From the NCBI GenBank assembly GCA_001464425.1, contig LNEK01000024.1:1-63620 (forward strand): 63,620 nt of DNA, read 5' to 3'. Below are positions 55,707-63,620 of this stretch, piece after piece (position 1 is the first letter of the stretch; every line of letters begins with the position of its first letter). The translations under genes and the position numbers were made by a program. The stretch comes from Alphaproteobacteria bacterium Ga0077535 (GTDB lineage: Bacteria > Pseudomonadota > Alphaproteobacteria > Caulobacterales > Aquidulcibacteraceae). The notes beneath the pieces were generated by a model. The model did not search any database. It was not told the DNA's origin and saw only the letters and a list, made by a program, of their open reading frames with translations.

Positions 55707-58700
55707 ATGGTGCAGCCGTTTCAAGGTCCGCAAGGCGCGGTGCTCGTATTGGGCATGCACCGCAGCGGCACCAGCGCGCTGACGCGTGGCCTCGAGGTTT
55801 TGGGCATAGATCTCGGCCGCAATCTGAAAGACGCGGTCGCTGGCGACAATGAGAAGGGCTTCTTCGAGGACGCTACGCTCTCGGGGATCAATGACGACCT
55901 GCTTGCGCTGACTGGCGCGCGTTGGGACAGTCTGCTCGCCCGTGACGCCTCAGAAGCGGACGTCGCACAGGTCAACGCGCTGAAGTTGCGTGCGATCGAC
56001 GCCATCGTTAGGCAATTCGGCGGGTCCCAATATTTTGCGTTCAAAGATCCGCGTTCCTGCCGCGCCATCCCGTTCTGGAAGGATGTATTCTCGCGCCTCG
56101 ATCTTCGGGTCACGTACGTGATTGTGTTCCGCAACCCTATGGATGTTGCGCTGTCGCTGCAGCAGAGAGATGGCTTTCCGCGATCGCGATCATATTACCT
56201 TTGGTTGCTGCACATGCTGTCCGCAGTGCGACATACCGACGGACAGCGCCGAGTGTTTGTGAATTACGATGATCTGTTGGTCGACCCAGAAGCGGCTCTG
56301 ACGCGCATCGGCGAAGTGATTGATTGCGGGGTTGATGCCGATGCGCTTGGGAAATATCGCTCGACGTTTCTTGACCTCAATTTGCGTCGACACAGCGGTC
56401 CCGCAGCGCGGCTGGAGCTAGACGCAGCTTGCCCGCCAGACGTGCGATCGGTGTTCTCTCTGCTTTGTGCTGAAGCCGAAGGTAAGTCTCCGTCGCAGCA
56501 GGACTGGCAACGTCTCTTCGAAGCATACGATCGACTTGTTCCGTACACACTTCTGCTCGATGAAGTCGACCGCCAAATGCTCAGTCTCTTCGAGCAGAAA
56601 AATAAGCTCGCGGCGGACTTGGGCAGTGTTTCTGAACGGTTGGCTCAGGCCGAAGTGCGCGGCTCCGCCCAGGACGAGGCAATTGGCGCCCTGAGAGCGG
56701 AGGCAGCTGGGCGCGAGGTGAGAGTCGCAACACTACGCTCGCAGCTGGATGACATGGCTGCCGCGCGCGAGGCTGAGCGCGCAAACGATCTCTCAGAGCT
56801 CTCCGTTCTGCATGGGCGTCTTCGCGTCCAGGCCGAGTTGGAGATGCGCCTCGCCGAGGCCGAGAGCGCCAGGCGCGCTCTTGGCGATCGCGTTGTCGAT
56901 CTCCAGAAGAGCATTGAAGAATTGCACGAGCAGCAGGCGCGGGACGAGCGCCTGCTCAGCTTGCACAGTTTGCTGGCGGCTCAATTCGAGAGTTCGCAAG
57001 AGCAATGGCTGCAGGAACGCGGTGATTGGCGCGAGCAACTCCGAATGTTGGAGGAGCAACGGCAGGCGCAGCAACGCTTGCTGCAGGCGCAGGAGGAGCA
57101 GTTGCGAACTCTGCTAGATCAGTCGCGGCAACACCGTATCGCGAGCGAGGAACGCCAACACTTTGAGCGGGCAGTCGCTGATTCTGCGCGCCGAGCGGCT
57201 GAAAGCGCTCAGCGTTCGGCCGCTCTGGAGGCGGCGTACCGGATGCTGGCGGACCGGCTGCGGAGTGTCTATGCGTCGTCCAGCTGGCGGCTCGCCGGGC
57301 CACTCCGCGCATTGAAAGCAAGCGTGTCTGGCGGTCACGTTAACGAGGTCGTGCCGCCCCTGGAAGACATCGTAGCCGCAGCCCCGGCAGTGCCTCTGGA
57401 ATCGTCACTGCTGAAGCGCAGTGTGACGTCGACGAGCACGCCGTCCTTTGCTTATTTCACGATCTGTTCGCGCAATTTCTTGGCCTTTGCCAAGACACTG
57501 TTTCAGACGCTGCGTGAGCATCATCCGGACGCCCAGTTCTATGTCGCACTCTGCGATGCGCCGGACGCGCCGTTTAACCCGGCCGATGAGCCGTTTCCGT
57601 TCATTTATCTGGACGATATCGACCTGCCGCAATGGCGTGAGATGTCACAGCGTTACAACATCACTGAGTTTAACACGGCGATTAAACCGTTTGTGTTTCG
57701 CCATCTGATGAAGCGCGGCGTCGCGGACGCGATCGTGTATTTGGACCCGGACATCATCGTCAAAGGCCATATGTCCGAGTTGGAAGAGGCGTTCGCAGCT
57801 GGCGCATACGGTGTGCTCACGCCGCACGTCACCATGCCGGCGGAGAATGTCGAAACCAGTGATGTGAAGATGCTTCAGTACGGCATCTACAATCTCGGCT
57901 TTGCCGCCTTCCGCGTTTGCGCTGACGCAATCAGCGCTATGGAGTGGTGGGGGCGGCGGCTGATCAATGATTGTGTGATTAAGCTGGAGGAGGGGCTGTT
58001 CGTCGATCAAAAATGGGCGGATTTGCTGCCGGCGATTTTGCCGAACCTCCATGTGCTGCGCCATCCCGGCTACAATGTTGCGTATTGGAATGTCGCCCAG
58101 CGGCGCGTTGTTTTGAGCAACGGTATCTACACGGTGAACGGCGAACCGCTTCGGTTCGCACACTTCAGCGGCAGTAAGCTCGAAGATGCGACGGTTTACT
58201 CGCGGCACAGCGGCCAATTCAATACGACGAATATCGGCGATCTTGTTCACTTGCTGAACGAGTATCGCAGTCGTGTGTTTGGCAACGAGCATGCGCGCTA
58301 CCAGAAAATTCCGTACGCATTCAGCTGGAACGGCCAAGCAGGCGTCAATCTGCATACGCCTGAGCCAACACATCAAAAGCACGTGCATGCTGAGTCTGGC
58401 CCGGCGCCGCAACCGCCATCGGGAGGGCCCGAACTGGATGTGTCGAGCAGCGCAGCGCGTGCATTGCGCATGGTGCGCACTGCTTCAAACCTTGCGGGCG
58501 GCTTTCCGCAACTGGCGCTCAAGGCAACGCGCGTGCTTGCCAATGGCGGGTTTGGCGCGGTGCGTCAGCGCATTCGCCTTGTAGAAGGCGCCGCCAATGA
58601 GTTGGAGCTCCGCCAGAGCTTACAATCGGGCGCGAGCACGCACGCTCTTGAAGTCACGGCGTTGGGTGAGGCCGGACTGCCCTCTTGGCGGCGGCGACTT

Positions 58701-60689
58701 CTGTTCATCGACTGGTCAACGCCTCGTCCCGATCGTGACGCGGGCTCGATTACAGCTTTCAGGCTGATGGAGATATTGGTCTATCTCGGTTACGACGTAA
58801 CGTTCGTGCCGAGCGACCTTGAGTATCTCGGCGCCTACACCGACGCAGTGCGGGCGCTCGGTGTGCGTTGCCTGCATCGCGAGGATATCGGGTCGGTAAA
58901 GGCTCACCTGGAGACTCACGGTGCCGCTTACGATTTTATGTTCTTGTGTCGTGCGCCGATCGCCGGGCTCTATATCGACGACATTCGTCTGCATGCCCCC
59001 GAGGCGCAAATTATCCTCAACACGTCCGACTTGCACTATCTGCGCGACTTGCGGGAAGCTGAACTGAGCGGCGATCGCGGCCAGATCGAAGCCGCGGAGC
59101 GGGCAAAGGATTGGGAGCTGGGTATCATTCGTGCGTGCGACATCACTATCGTGATGAGTGAGGTCGAGAAGAATATTCTGCGCCACGAAGCGCCGGACGC
59201 GGACGTGCGGTTGTTGCCTTTGATGTTCGTCGATGTTGACGAAGAAAGCGCCTCGTTCACGCAACGCCAAGATATCATCTTTATCGGCGGTTTTCCGCAC
59301 CTGCCAAATGTGGACGCAGTGCTTTACTTCGCGCGTGAGATTTTTCCGTTGGTCAGGGCGCGTTTGCCCGGTGTGACGTGGCACATCGTTGGCAATGCGC
59401 CTCCGGCGGATGTCTTGGCTCTTGATCGTCAGCCTGGAATTCGCGTGCACGGGTACGTTCAGGATATTACGCCACTGTTTCGGTCCGCGCGGCTATCGGT
59501 TGCGCCCTTACGGTATGGCGCCGGGATCAAGGGAAAGCTTGGCACAAGCTTGGCCTTTGGTGTGCCTGCGGTCGCCACATCCATTGCGTCCGAGGGCATG
59601 CACATAGCGCATGGCGAGCAGGTGTTGGTCGCTGACGATCCGGCGCGGTTCGCGCAGGCGGTGATTGATCTTTATTCGGACGAGGCGACCTGGACGCGCA
59701 TGAGCCAATCGGGGCGCGATACGATGCTGCGCGAATATTCCGTTCCGGCAGGGCGCGATCGGATCGGCGCATTGATGCAAAGCGCCACGCCAGGCTTTCT
59801 GGACATCGAGGCTTACGAAGTGCGCTCGCACGCTGTTTATGGGGACCTGCAGCGCTTTTTGGGTTTACGGCTTCAGGAGCGCCGAGCGTTGGAAGCATCA
59901 CTCGTGCGTCGCGACGCGGAAAGCTTCACGATTGACGGATTCTGCGCGGTATGCGGTGAGAGCCGTCAGTTTAATGTATCGTTCCTCTATTCGGGCAGTT
60001 CCGACGCCGACGGCCGGCCGCTCCCAAACTGGCGCGAGCATCTCGATTGCAGCGCGTGTGGGCTGCAGAACCGTCTGCGCGCGGGCGTGCATTTGTTCGA
60101 GGGGCTGTTGCGCCCGTCCGCCAACGCGGATGTGTATCTAACAGAGCAGGGAACGGCTCTTTATGATCTGCTGAAGTCGCGTTATCCCCGGCTCGTGGGA
60201 AGTGAGTTTTTTGGGACGCACTGCGCGCTCGGAGAAGAGATGAGCGGGCTGCGTAACGAGGACCTTACGCGGCTCACCTTTGCTGACGGCAGTTTTGATT
60301 TCGTGCTCTCGTTCGACGTTATGGAGCATGTTGCGGACGACGTTGCCGCGATGCGTGGGATACATCGCTGTCTCAAGCCGGGAGGGCGGCTGTTGTTTGC
60401 TGCGCCATTTTCGCGCGACCGTGAACGTAAAGTCGTACGCGCTGTTTTGCGAAAGGACGGGGAGATCGAACACATTTTGGCGCCCGAGTATCATGGGAGC
60501 GTCGCCGACCCTGAGAAGGGATCGCTGTGCTTTCGATACTTCGCGTGGGACGTTCTCGACGATTTGAAGTCTGCGGGGTTTGAGAATTGCCGAGTAGTGC
60601 ATTACTGGTCGCGTGACTTCGCTTATCTCGGCGGCGAGCAGTTCCTCTTCATCGCCGATAAGCCCCGCCGGCCAGCGCGCACCCACTGA
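55707..60689 (+). CDS. 1660-residue multi-enzyme protein: sulfotransferase, coiled coil, GT8-like, GT4 and methyltransferase
   Basis: Order by sequence: residues ~10-270, a sulfotransferase (P-loop VLGMHRSGTSALTRG; PAPS-binding VFRNPMDVALSL, Arg142); ~285-525, a long Gln/Glu/Arg-rich coiled coil ending SSSWRLAGPLRAL; ~560-880, a GT8-like domain with YLDPDI (Asp680-Pro-Asp682) and the DxD-type metal site; ~990-1360, a GT4 domain (DRDAGSITAFRLMEIL, IFIGGFPHLPNVD, PLRYGAGIKGK); ~1410-1655, a methyltransferase with CxxC pairs (CAVCGE; CSACGL) and FDFVLSFDVMEHVADD. The methyltransferase lacks an obvious glycine-rich motif I. The protein probably extends and caps a glycan in the cytoplasm or at the membrane; assignment of substrates is not possible from sequence. 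Confidence 0.85.
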   Translation: MVQPFQGPQGAVLVLGMHRSGTSALTRGLEVLGIDLGRNLKDAVAGDNEKGFFEDATLSGINDDLLALTGARWDSLLARDASEADVAQVNALKLRAIDAIVRQFGGSQYFAFKDPRSCRAIPFWKDVFSRLDLRVTYVIVFRNPMDVALSLQQRDGFPRSRSYYLWLLHMLSAVRHTDGQRRVFVNYDDLLVDPEAALTRIGEVIDCGVDADALGKYRSTFLDLNLRRHSGPAARLELDAACPPDVRSVFSLLCAEAEGKSPSQQDWQRLFEAYDRLVPYTLLLDEVDRQMLSLFEQKNKLAADLGSVSERLAQAEVRGSAQDEAIGALRAEAAGREVRVATLRSQLDDMAAAREAERANDLSELSVLHGRLRVQAELEMRLAEAESARRALGDRVVDLQKSIEELHEQQARDERLLSLHSLLAAQFESSQEQWLQERGDWREQLRMLEEQRQAQQRLLQAQEEQLRTLLDQSRQHRIASEERQHFERAVADSARRAAESAQRSAALEAAYRMLADRLRSVYASSSWRLAGPLRALKASVSGGHVNEVVPPLEDIVAAAPAVPLESSLLKRSVTSTSTPSFAYFTICSRNFLAFAKTLFQTLREHHPDAQFYVALCDAPDAPFNPADEPFPFIYLDDIDLPQWREMSQRYNITEFNTAIKPFVFRHLMKRGVADAIVYLDPDIIVKGHMSELEEAFAAGAYGVLTPHVTMPAENVETSDVKMLQYGIYNLGFAAFRVCADAISAMEWWGRRLINDCVIKLEEGLFVDQKWADLLPAILPNLHVLRHPGYNVAYWNVAQRRVVLSNGIYTVNGEPLRFAHFSGSKLEDATVYSRHSGQFNTTNIGDLVHLLNEYRSRVFGNEHARYQKIPYAFSWNGQAGVNLHTPEPTHQKHVHAESGPAPQPPSGGPELDVSSSAARALRMVRTASNLAGGFPQLALKATRVLANGGFGAVRQRIRLVEGAANELELRQSLQSGASTHALEVTALGEAGLPSWRRRLLFIDWSTPRPDRDAGSITAFRLMEILVYLGYDVTFVPSDLEYLGAYTDAVRALGVRCLHREDIGSVKAHLETHGAAYDFMFLCRAPIAGLYIDDIRLHAPEAQIILNTSDLHYLRDLREAELSGDRGQIEAAERAKDWELGIIRACDITIVMSEVEKNILRHEAPDADVRLLPLMFVDVDEESASFTQRQDIIFIGGFPHLPNVDAVLYFAREIFPLVRARLPGVTWHIVGNAPPADVLALDRQPGIRVHGYVQDITPLFRSARLSVAPLRYGAGIKGKLGTSLAFGVPAVATSIASEGMHIAHGEQVLVADDPARFAQAVIDLYSDEATWTRMSQSGRDTMLREYSVPAGRDRIGALMQSATPGFLDIEAYEVRSHAVYGDLQRFLGLRLQERRALEASLVRRDAESFTIDGFCAVCGESRQFNVSFLYSGSSDADGRPLPNWREHLDCSACGLQNRLRAGVHLFEGLLRPSANADVYLTEQGTALYDLLKSRYPRLVGSEFFGTHCALGEEMSGLRNEDLTRLTFADGSFDFVLSFDVMEHVADDVAAMRGIHRCLKPGGRLLFAAPFSRDRERKVVRAVLRKDGEIEHILAPEYHGSVADPEKGSLCFRYFAWDVLDDLKSAGFENCRVVHYWSRDFAYLGGEQFLFIADKPRRPARTH

Positions 60690-60700
60690 AAGTACGATCG

Positions 60701-61435
60701 ATGAAGGAATGTTCGAAGTCGATTCCGCGGCGTCTTAAGGATAACCGTTACGCGTTGCGCTATTTCGTCGGCGACGGCGTCGATATTGGCGGCAAGCCCG
60801 ATCCGCTCGCGCTCTATCGTGAACTCTTTCCGCGCATCGCATCTTTGCGGACTTGGGACATTGAAGACGGCGACGCGCAGATCATGGGCGGGGCGGCCGA
60901 TGAGAGCTTTGATTTCGTCTTCTCTTCGCACTGCCTCGAGCACCTACGGGACCCCGAGGAGGGGCTGAAGAACTGGTTTCGCGTGTTGAAACCGGGTGGG
61001 CATTTAGTCATCACGGTTCCGGACGAGGATCTGTACGAGCAGGGCGTTTGGCCCTCCACGCACAATCGCGATCACAAAACTTCATTCACAATGGCCAAAG
61101 CGCGGTCTTGGTGCCCCGCCTCGCACAATGTCCTGGACTTGGTGCGCGCTCTGGGCCCAGCAGCGGACGTCCGCAAGCTTGAAGTGATTGACGACGGCTA
61201 TCGCCACGACTTGCCGCGCTTCGATCAGACGTTGACGCCGGTGGCGGAGTGCGCGCTCGAACTTGTCATCCGCAAGCGTACAGCGGCGGAAGTTCAGGCG
61301 GGTGGACGCATGCCGCCAAAAGAACAGCCTTCGGCGGAAATGCGCGGCTACATAAATCAGTATCGCAATGACCACGAGGCTCTCAAGCGTGCTGAACTTC
61401 CAGCGCCGCTTTTTGGCGACGAGCGAGATATTTGA
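60701..61435 (+). CDS. SAM-dependent methyltransferase (class I)
   Basis: A 244-residue methyltransferase. The core reads VGDGVDIGGKPDPLALYREL (motif I-like), DESFDFVFSSHCLEHLRDP and FRVLKPGGHLVITVPDED. It is of the Methyltransf_11/25 style found in polysaccharide clusters. It begins 11 bases after the giant gene and is followed by the TylF-like gene after one base, so all three belong to one transcript. Target sugar not known. Confidence 0.88.
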   Translation: MKECSKSIPRRLKDNRYALRYFVGDGVDIGGKPDPLALYRELFPRIASLRTWDIEDGDAQIMGGAADESFDFVFSSHCLEHLRDPEEGLKNWFRVLKPGGHLVITVPDEDLYEQGVWPSTHNRDHKTSFTMAKARSWCPASHNVLDLVRALGPAADVRKLEVIDDGYRHDLPRFDQTLTPVAECALELVIRKRTAAEVQAGGRMPPKEQPSAEMRGYINQYRNDHEALKRAELPAPLFGDERDI

Positions 61436-61436
61436 T

Positions 61437-62231
61437 ATGGATACGAACACCGACGCCTTGGGCCGCCGCCTCATCGAAGCTGGCTATCCGCCACTTTCTA
61501 TCAAGGCTGGAAATGGTCGCGTGCAGAGCGGCGTGATCAGGGGGCGTGAGCCGGCCAACGGATACACGCGAGGGGTGGGGCTCGAGTTTGGCCAGCTTGC
61601 GCGCGAATTGCGCGAGCATCCGCTTTATCTCGAAGCGCTGGAGGTATCGCGTCGGCGTTCGGTGGTGATTGAAAGCCGGCTGATGAATCTCTTCCTGCTT
61701 ATAGCGTTTTATTTCGACGCGCTTCAGGACCACAACGTCGCAGAGTTCGGCGCTTATCGAGGTGGCAGTTCGCTGTTTATGGCGCATCTGCTGAAGCGGC
61801 TTTACCCGCAAGCAAACATGTATGCGTTCGATACATTCGAAGGTATGCCCCCAGTGGATTCGTCAGCCGACTTCCACCTCAAGGGCGATTTTTCCGACTC
61901 AGATTTTCCGGGGCTCGTGCAGGCGCGTCAGCAGTCGAAGCTCGATAACTTGCAACTGGTGAAAGGTCTCGTCCAAGATACGTTCCCGCGCCAAGTGCCG
62001 GTTGGCACCCGTTTCGGCCTCGCCCATTTCGACATGGATATTTACGAACCGACCGCTTACGCGCAGAGCGTGGCGTGGGCGATGATGACGCGCGGTGGCT
62101 ATTTTGTTTACGACGACGCGACGGTTTCTACTTGTATTGGCGCAACGCAAGCGGTTGAAGACCTGACAAGATCGCGCGGTTTGCACTGCGAGCAGATCTA
62201 TCCGCATTTCGTCTTTCGTGTTGGCCTGTAG
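61437..62231 (+). CDS. TylF/MycF-family O-methyltransferase
   Basis: A 264-residue methyltransferase of the macrocin-O-methyltransferase type, typically modifying deoxysugars. I choose the ATG at 61437 (MDTNTDALGRRL), directly after the preceding stop. Family marks are VAEFGAYRGGSSLFMAHLLK, YAFDTFEGMPPVD and LAHFDMDIYEPTAYA (metal-binding Asp residues), then GGYFVYDD. In this locus a rhamnose, heptose or other deoxysugar may be the target. It converges with the minus-strand sulfotransferase gene over an eight-base gap. Confidence 0.9.
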   Translation: MDTNTDALGRRLIEAGYPPLSIKAGNGRVQSGVIRGREPANGYTRGVGLEFGQLARELREHPLYLEALEVSRRRSVVIESRLMNLFLLIAFYFDALQDHNVAEFGAYRGGSSLFMAHLLKRLYPQANMYAFDTFEGMPPVDSSADFHLKGDFSDSDFPGLVQARQQSKLDNLQLVKGLVQDTFPRQVPVGTRFGLAHFDMDIYEPTAYAQSVAWAMMTRGGYFVYDDATVSTCIGATQAVEDLTRSRGLHCEQIYPHFVFRVGL

Positions 62232-62239
62232 GCCGGGGC

Positions 62240-62983
62240 CTATGCCAATTTGAGGCGGGCGGCTGGGTCGCTCATCAGCGTTCGGCGGTATCCATCGAAG
62301 TCGGCGTTTGCGCAGATCAGCGCCGCATCCAGCGCGCTCAGGCCGCGGCTGCGGTCATTCTCCAGCGACCTCCCATCAAGTTGCGCGACTGCTAACGCGT
62401 CGCGGAGGGGGGCGGGGTTCTTCAATCCAATGAACGAGATTAAGCGATCAACGTCGCCGCCTTGCATGAACAAACGTTCGTAAGCGACCGGCAGGAGCGC
62501 CAATGACACGGGCGCTTGTTGTAGCTTTGCGAACAGCTGGTTCCAATCAAAAATTGCCTGCTCAATGCCGCCGCTTTGCCAATCTCCGTCCTCGGCTTGA
62601 TCGCGCTTATGGTAGCTGGAGGCCACATCGAATATGTTGCGGATCATCACGATAACTTTGGCGCCTGGAAATTCCCGCGCCAGCATTGGCAGCCGCATGT
62701 AGGCCAGAGGCAGCTTGTCGCCGATGAAGCGCACCTGGCTCCAAGCTGCGCGCTTCTGTGGGTGCCAAGCAGCGTCGCGAATGTCGTAGAAGGTGTCGCC
62801 GTCTTGTTGAGAGAAGAATCGCTCTTGCTCGAAATCACTTGGATTGAGCGACTCGTCACTCCAAAAGCGGTGCGCGTAACGCTCGCCGCCCATGCAAATT
62901 TCAGGACTTTGATTAAGGGCCCATTGCAAAGCAGTCGTGCCTGATCTGGGGCAGCCGCAGATGAAGAGATATTGTCTAGGCAT
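62240..62983 (-). CDS. Sulfotransferase family protein
   Basis: A 247-residue PAPS-dependent sulfotransferase. The 5'-phosphosulfate loop FICGCPRSGTTALQWALN is near the N-terminus, and the 3'-phosphate-binding segment VIMIRNIFDVASSYHKRDQ follows at about residue 110. The ATG at 62983 (MPRQYLFICG) is preferred; the frame open to 63067 adds a segment without resemblance. It stands at the edge of the glycan locus and shares its PAPS source with cysD/cysNC. Acceptor unknown; it could act on the same surface polysaccharide. Confidence 0.85.
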   Translation of the reverse strand: MPRQYLFICGCPRSGTTALQWALNQSPEICMGGERYAHRFWSDESLNPSDFEQERFFSQQDGDTFYDIRDAAWHPQKRAAWSQVRFIGDKLPLAYMRLPMLAREFPGAKVIVMIRNIFDVASSYHKRDQAEDGDWQSGGIEQAIFDWNQLFAKLQQAPVSLALLPVAYERLFMQGGDVDRLISFIGLKNPAPLRDALAVAQLDGRSLENDRSRGLSALDAALICANADFDGYRRTLMSDPAARLKLA

Positions 62984-63082
62984 TGTTTTTGCAGCGTACG
63001 AATCAGACGCGGCGCGCGTCTTGAGATGTACGCTCGCATGAACGTCCAAGCCCAACAACCACCTCAAGAGCGACCCCTGGAC

Positions 63083-63620
63083 TTATCCCACGATCACCCA
63101 GGTTAGATCGACGGATCCGGTGACGCCGGCGTTGAGGACGGTGAAGCCGTTCATGGTCCAGACGGCGACGAGGCCGTCGTCGTTACGCCAGAGGATGTCG
63201 TCTTTGCCGTCGGCGTTATAATCGCCGACGTCGGCGACATTCCAGGTCGTGCCGACGCCGCCGATGACGCCGCTGGAGAGCGTGGTTGCGCCGTCCATGT
63301 GCCAGATCGCCATTAGCCCGTCGTCGCGCTGCCAAAGAATGTCGGCGCGGCCGTCGCCGTTGAAATCGCCCGTGCCGCTGATCTGCCACTCGGTGCCGAC
63401 CAGACCTGCGCCCGCCGCATCCGTCTGCGCGACGCCATTGGTTTCCCAGATGTACAAGAAGCCATCGTCTCGGCGCCACAGGATGTCGTCGCGCCCGTCG
63501 CCGTCGAAATCGGCGGCTGCCTGGATCGACCATTCGGCGCCGGCTGCGCCGATGACGTTCTGTGTCGAAACCGCAGCGCCGTTCATGGTCCACACCGCCA
63601 CCGGTCCGGTGGCGTCATTG
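63083..63620 (-). CDS. FG-GAP/VCBS-type repeat protein, 5' end beyond the window
   Basis: The C-terminal end of a repetitive extracellular protein; the frame runs off the window edge, so its N-terminus is missing. Three or more repeats of about 46 residues are seen, each with a calcium-binding DxDxDGxxD-like loop (DFDGDGRDDILWRRDDG, DFNGDGRADILWQRDDG, DYNADGKDDILWRNDDG) followed by a tryptophan-rich strand (VAVWTMNG). This folds into beta-propeller blades in integrin-like proteins. No C-terminal secretion signal is obvious. Cell-surface adhesion or extracellular enzyme attachment are possible roles. Confidence 0.88.
   Translation of the reverse strand, partial: NDATGPVAVWTMNGAAVSTQNVIGAAGAEWSIQAAADFDGDGRDDILWRRDDGFLYIWETNGVAQTDAAGAGLVGTEWQISGTGDFNGDGRADILWQRDDGLMAIWHMDGATTLSSGVIGGVGTTWNVADVGDYNADGKDDILWRNDDGLVAVWTMNGFTVLNAGVTGSVDLTWVIVG

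Noticed and set aside
1-63620. CRISPR arrays, insertion sequences and integrases
   Set aside because: No regularly spaced direct repeats, transposase motifs or terminal inverted repeats were found on reading either strand.

Overview
The window reads as chromosomal DNA from a GC-rich alphaproteobacterium. The FYDLN-acid zinc-ribbon protein, the DUF2793 and DUF3108 proteins, HWE/HisKA_2-type kinase, TRAP transporter and many GTG/TTG starts with 1- or 4-base gene overlaps all fit that group. The mix resembles Caulobacterales/Hyphomonadales-type genomes; this placement is inference from gene content, with no 16S rRNA gene in view.

Layout. (1) 1-10.3 kb: a truncated TPR-like sensor kinase, aroA, an acidic zinc-ribbon protein, tRNA-Ala(GGC), a lipid-type ABC exporter, and a GT4 / glycogen-debranching-like pair followed by small stress-type genes (DUF1328, a 63-aa protein, cold-shock protein). 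(2) 10.5-19.6 kb: a GAF-HisKA_2 kinase; a lipoprotein formylglycine-generating enzyme (FGE); a haloalkane dehalogenase-TetR-thiolase-like operon; and an operon of a metallo-beta-lactamase-fold hydrolase, a Cys-type sulfatase (a likely FGE substrate) and a frameshifted DUF1330-like gene. (3) 19.6-28 kb: an RND efflux operon with a divergent TetR gene and a paired palindromic operator, then a TRAP transporter plus 2-keto-4-pentenoate-hydratase-like operon. (4) 28-34 kb: sugar-phosphate supply (pgl, galU, transaldolase/FSA, transketolase, manC). (5) 33-39 kb, minus strand: O-antigen ligase/polymerase, UDP-glucuronate 4-epimerase, cysD, cysNC and manC in one run, so sulfate activation to PAPS sits inside a polysaccharide operon. 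(6) 39-63 kb: a surface-glycan locus with GT2 enzymes, a capsule-GT/pyruvyltransferase fusion, a three-domain nucleotidyltransferase-GmhB phosphatase-AGE isomerase fusion, a Wzm/Wzt-type ABC exporter, a heptose-7-phosphate kinase (hddA), the dTDP-rhamnose genes rfbCBDA, a 1660-residue sulfotransferase-coiled coil-GT8-GT4-methyltransferase protein, two more methyltransferases, a second sulfotransferase, and the edge of an FG-GAP repeat protein.

How it fits together. Transketolase and transaldolase chemistry can supply sedoheptulose-7-phosphate; HddA plus the fusion protein could turn it into GDP-heptose, with the AGE domain possibly standing in for GmhA, which is not in the window. RfbABCD would make dTDP-rhamnose, GalU and the epimerase UDP-glucuronate-derived sugars, and ManC GDP-mannose. 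CysD/CysNC would make PAPS for the two sulfotransferases. The simplest overall reading is an ABC-exported, heptose- and rhamnose-containing surface polysaccharide decorated with sulfate, pyruvate and methyl groups. The most unusual items are the three-domain heptose-type fusion and the 1660-residue multi-enzyme protein.
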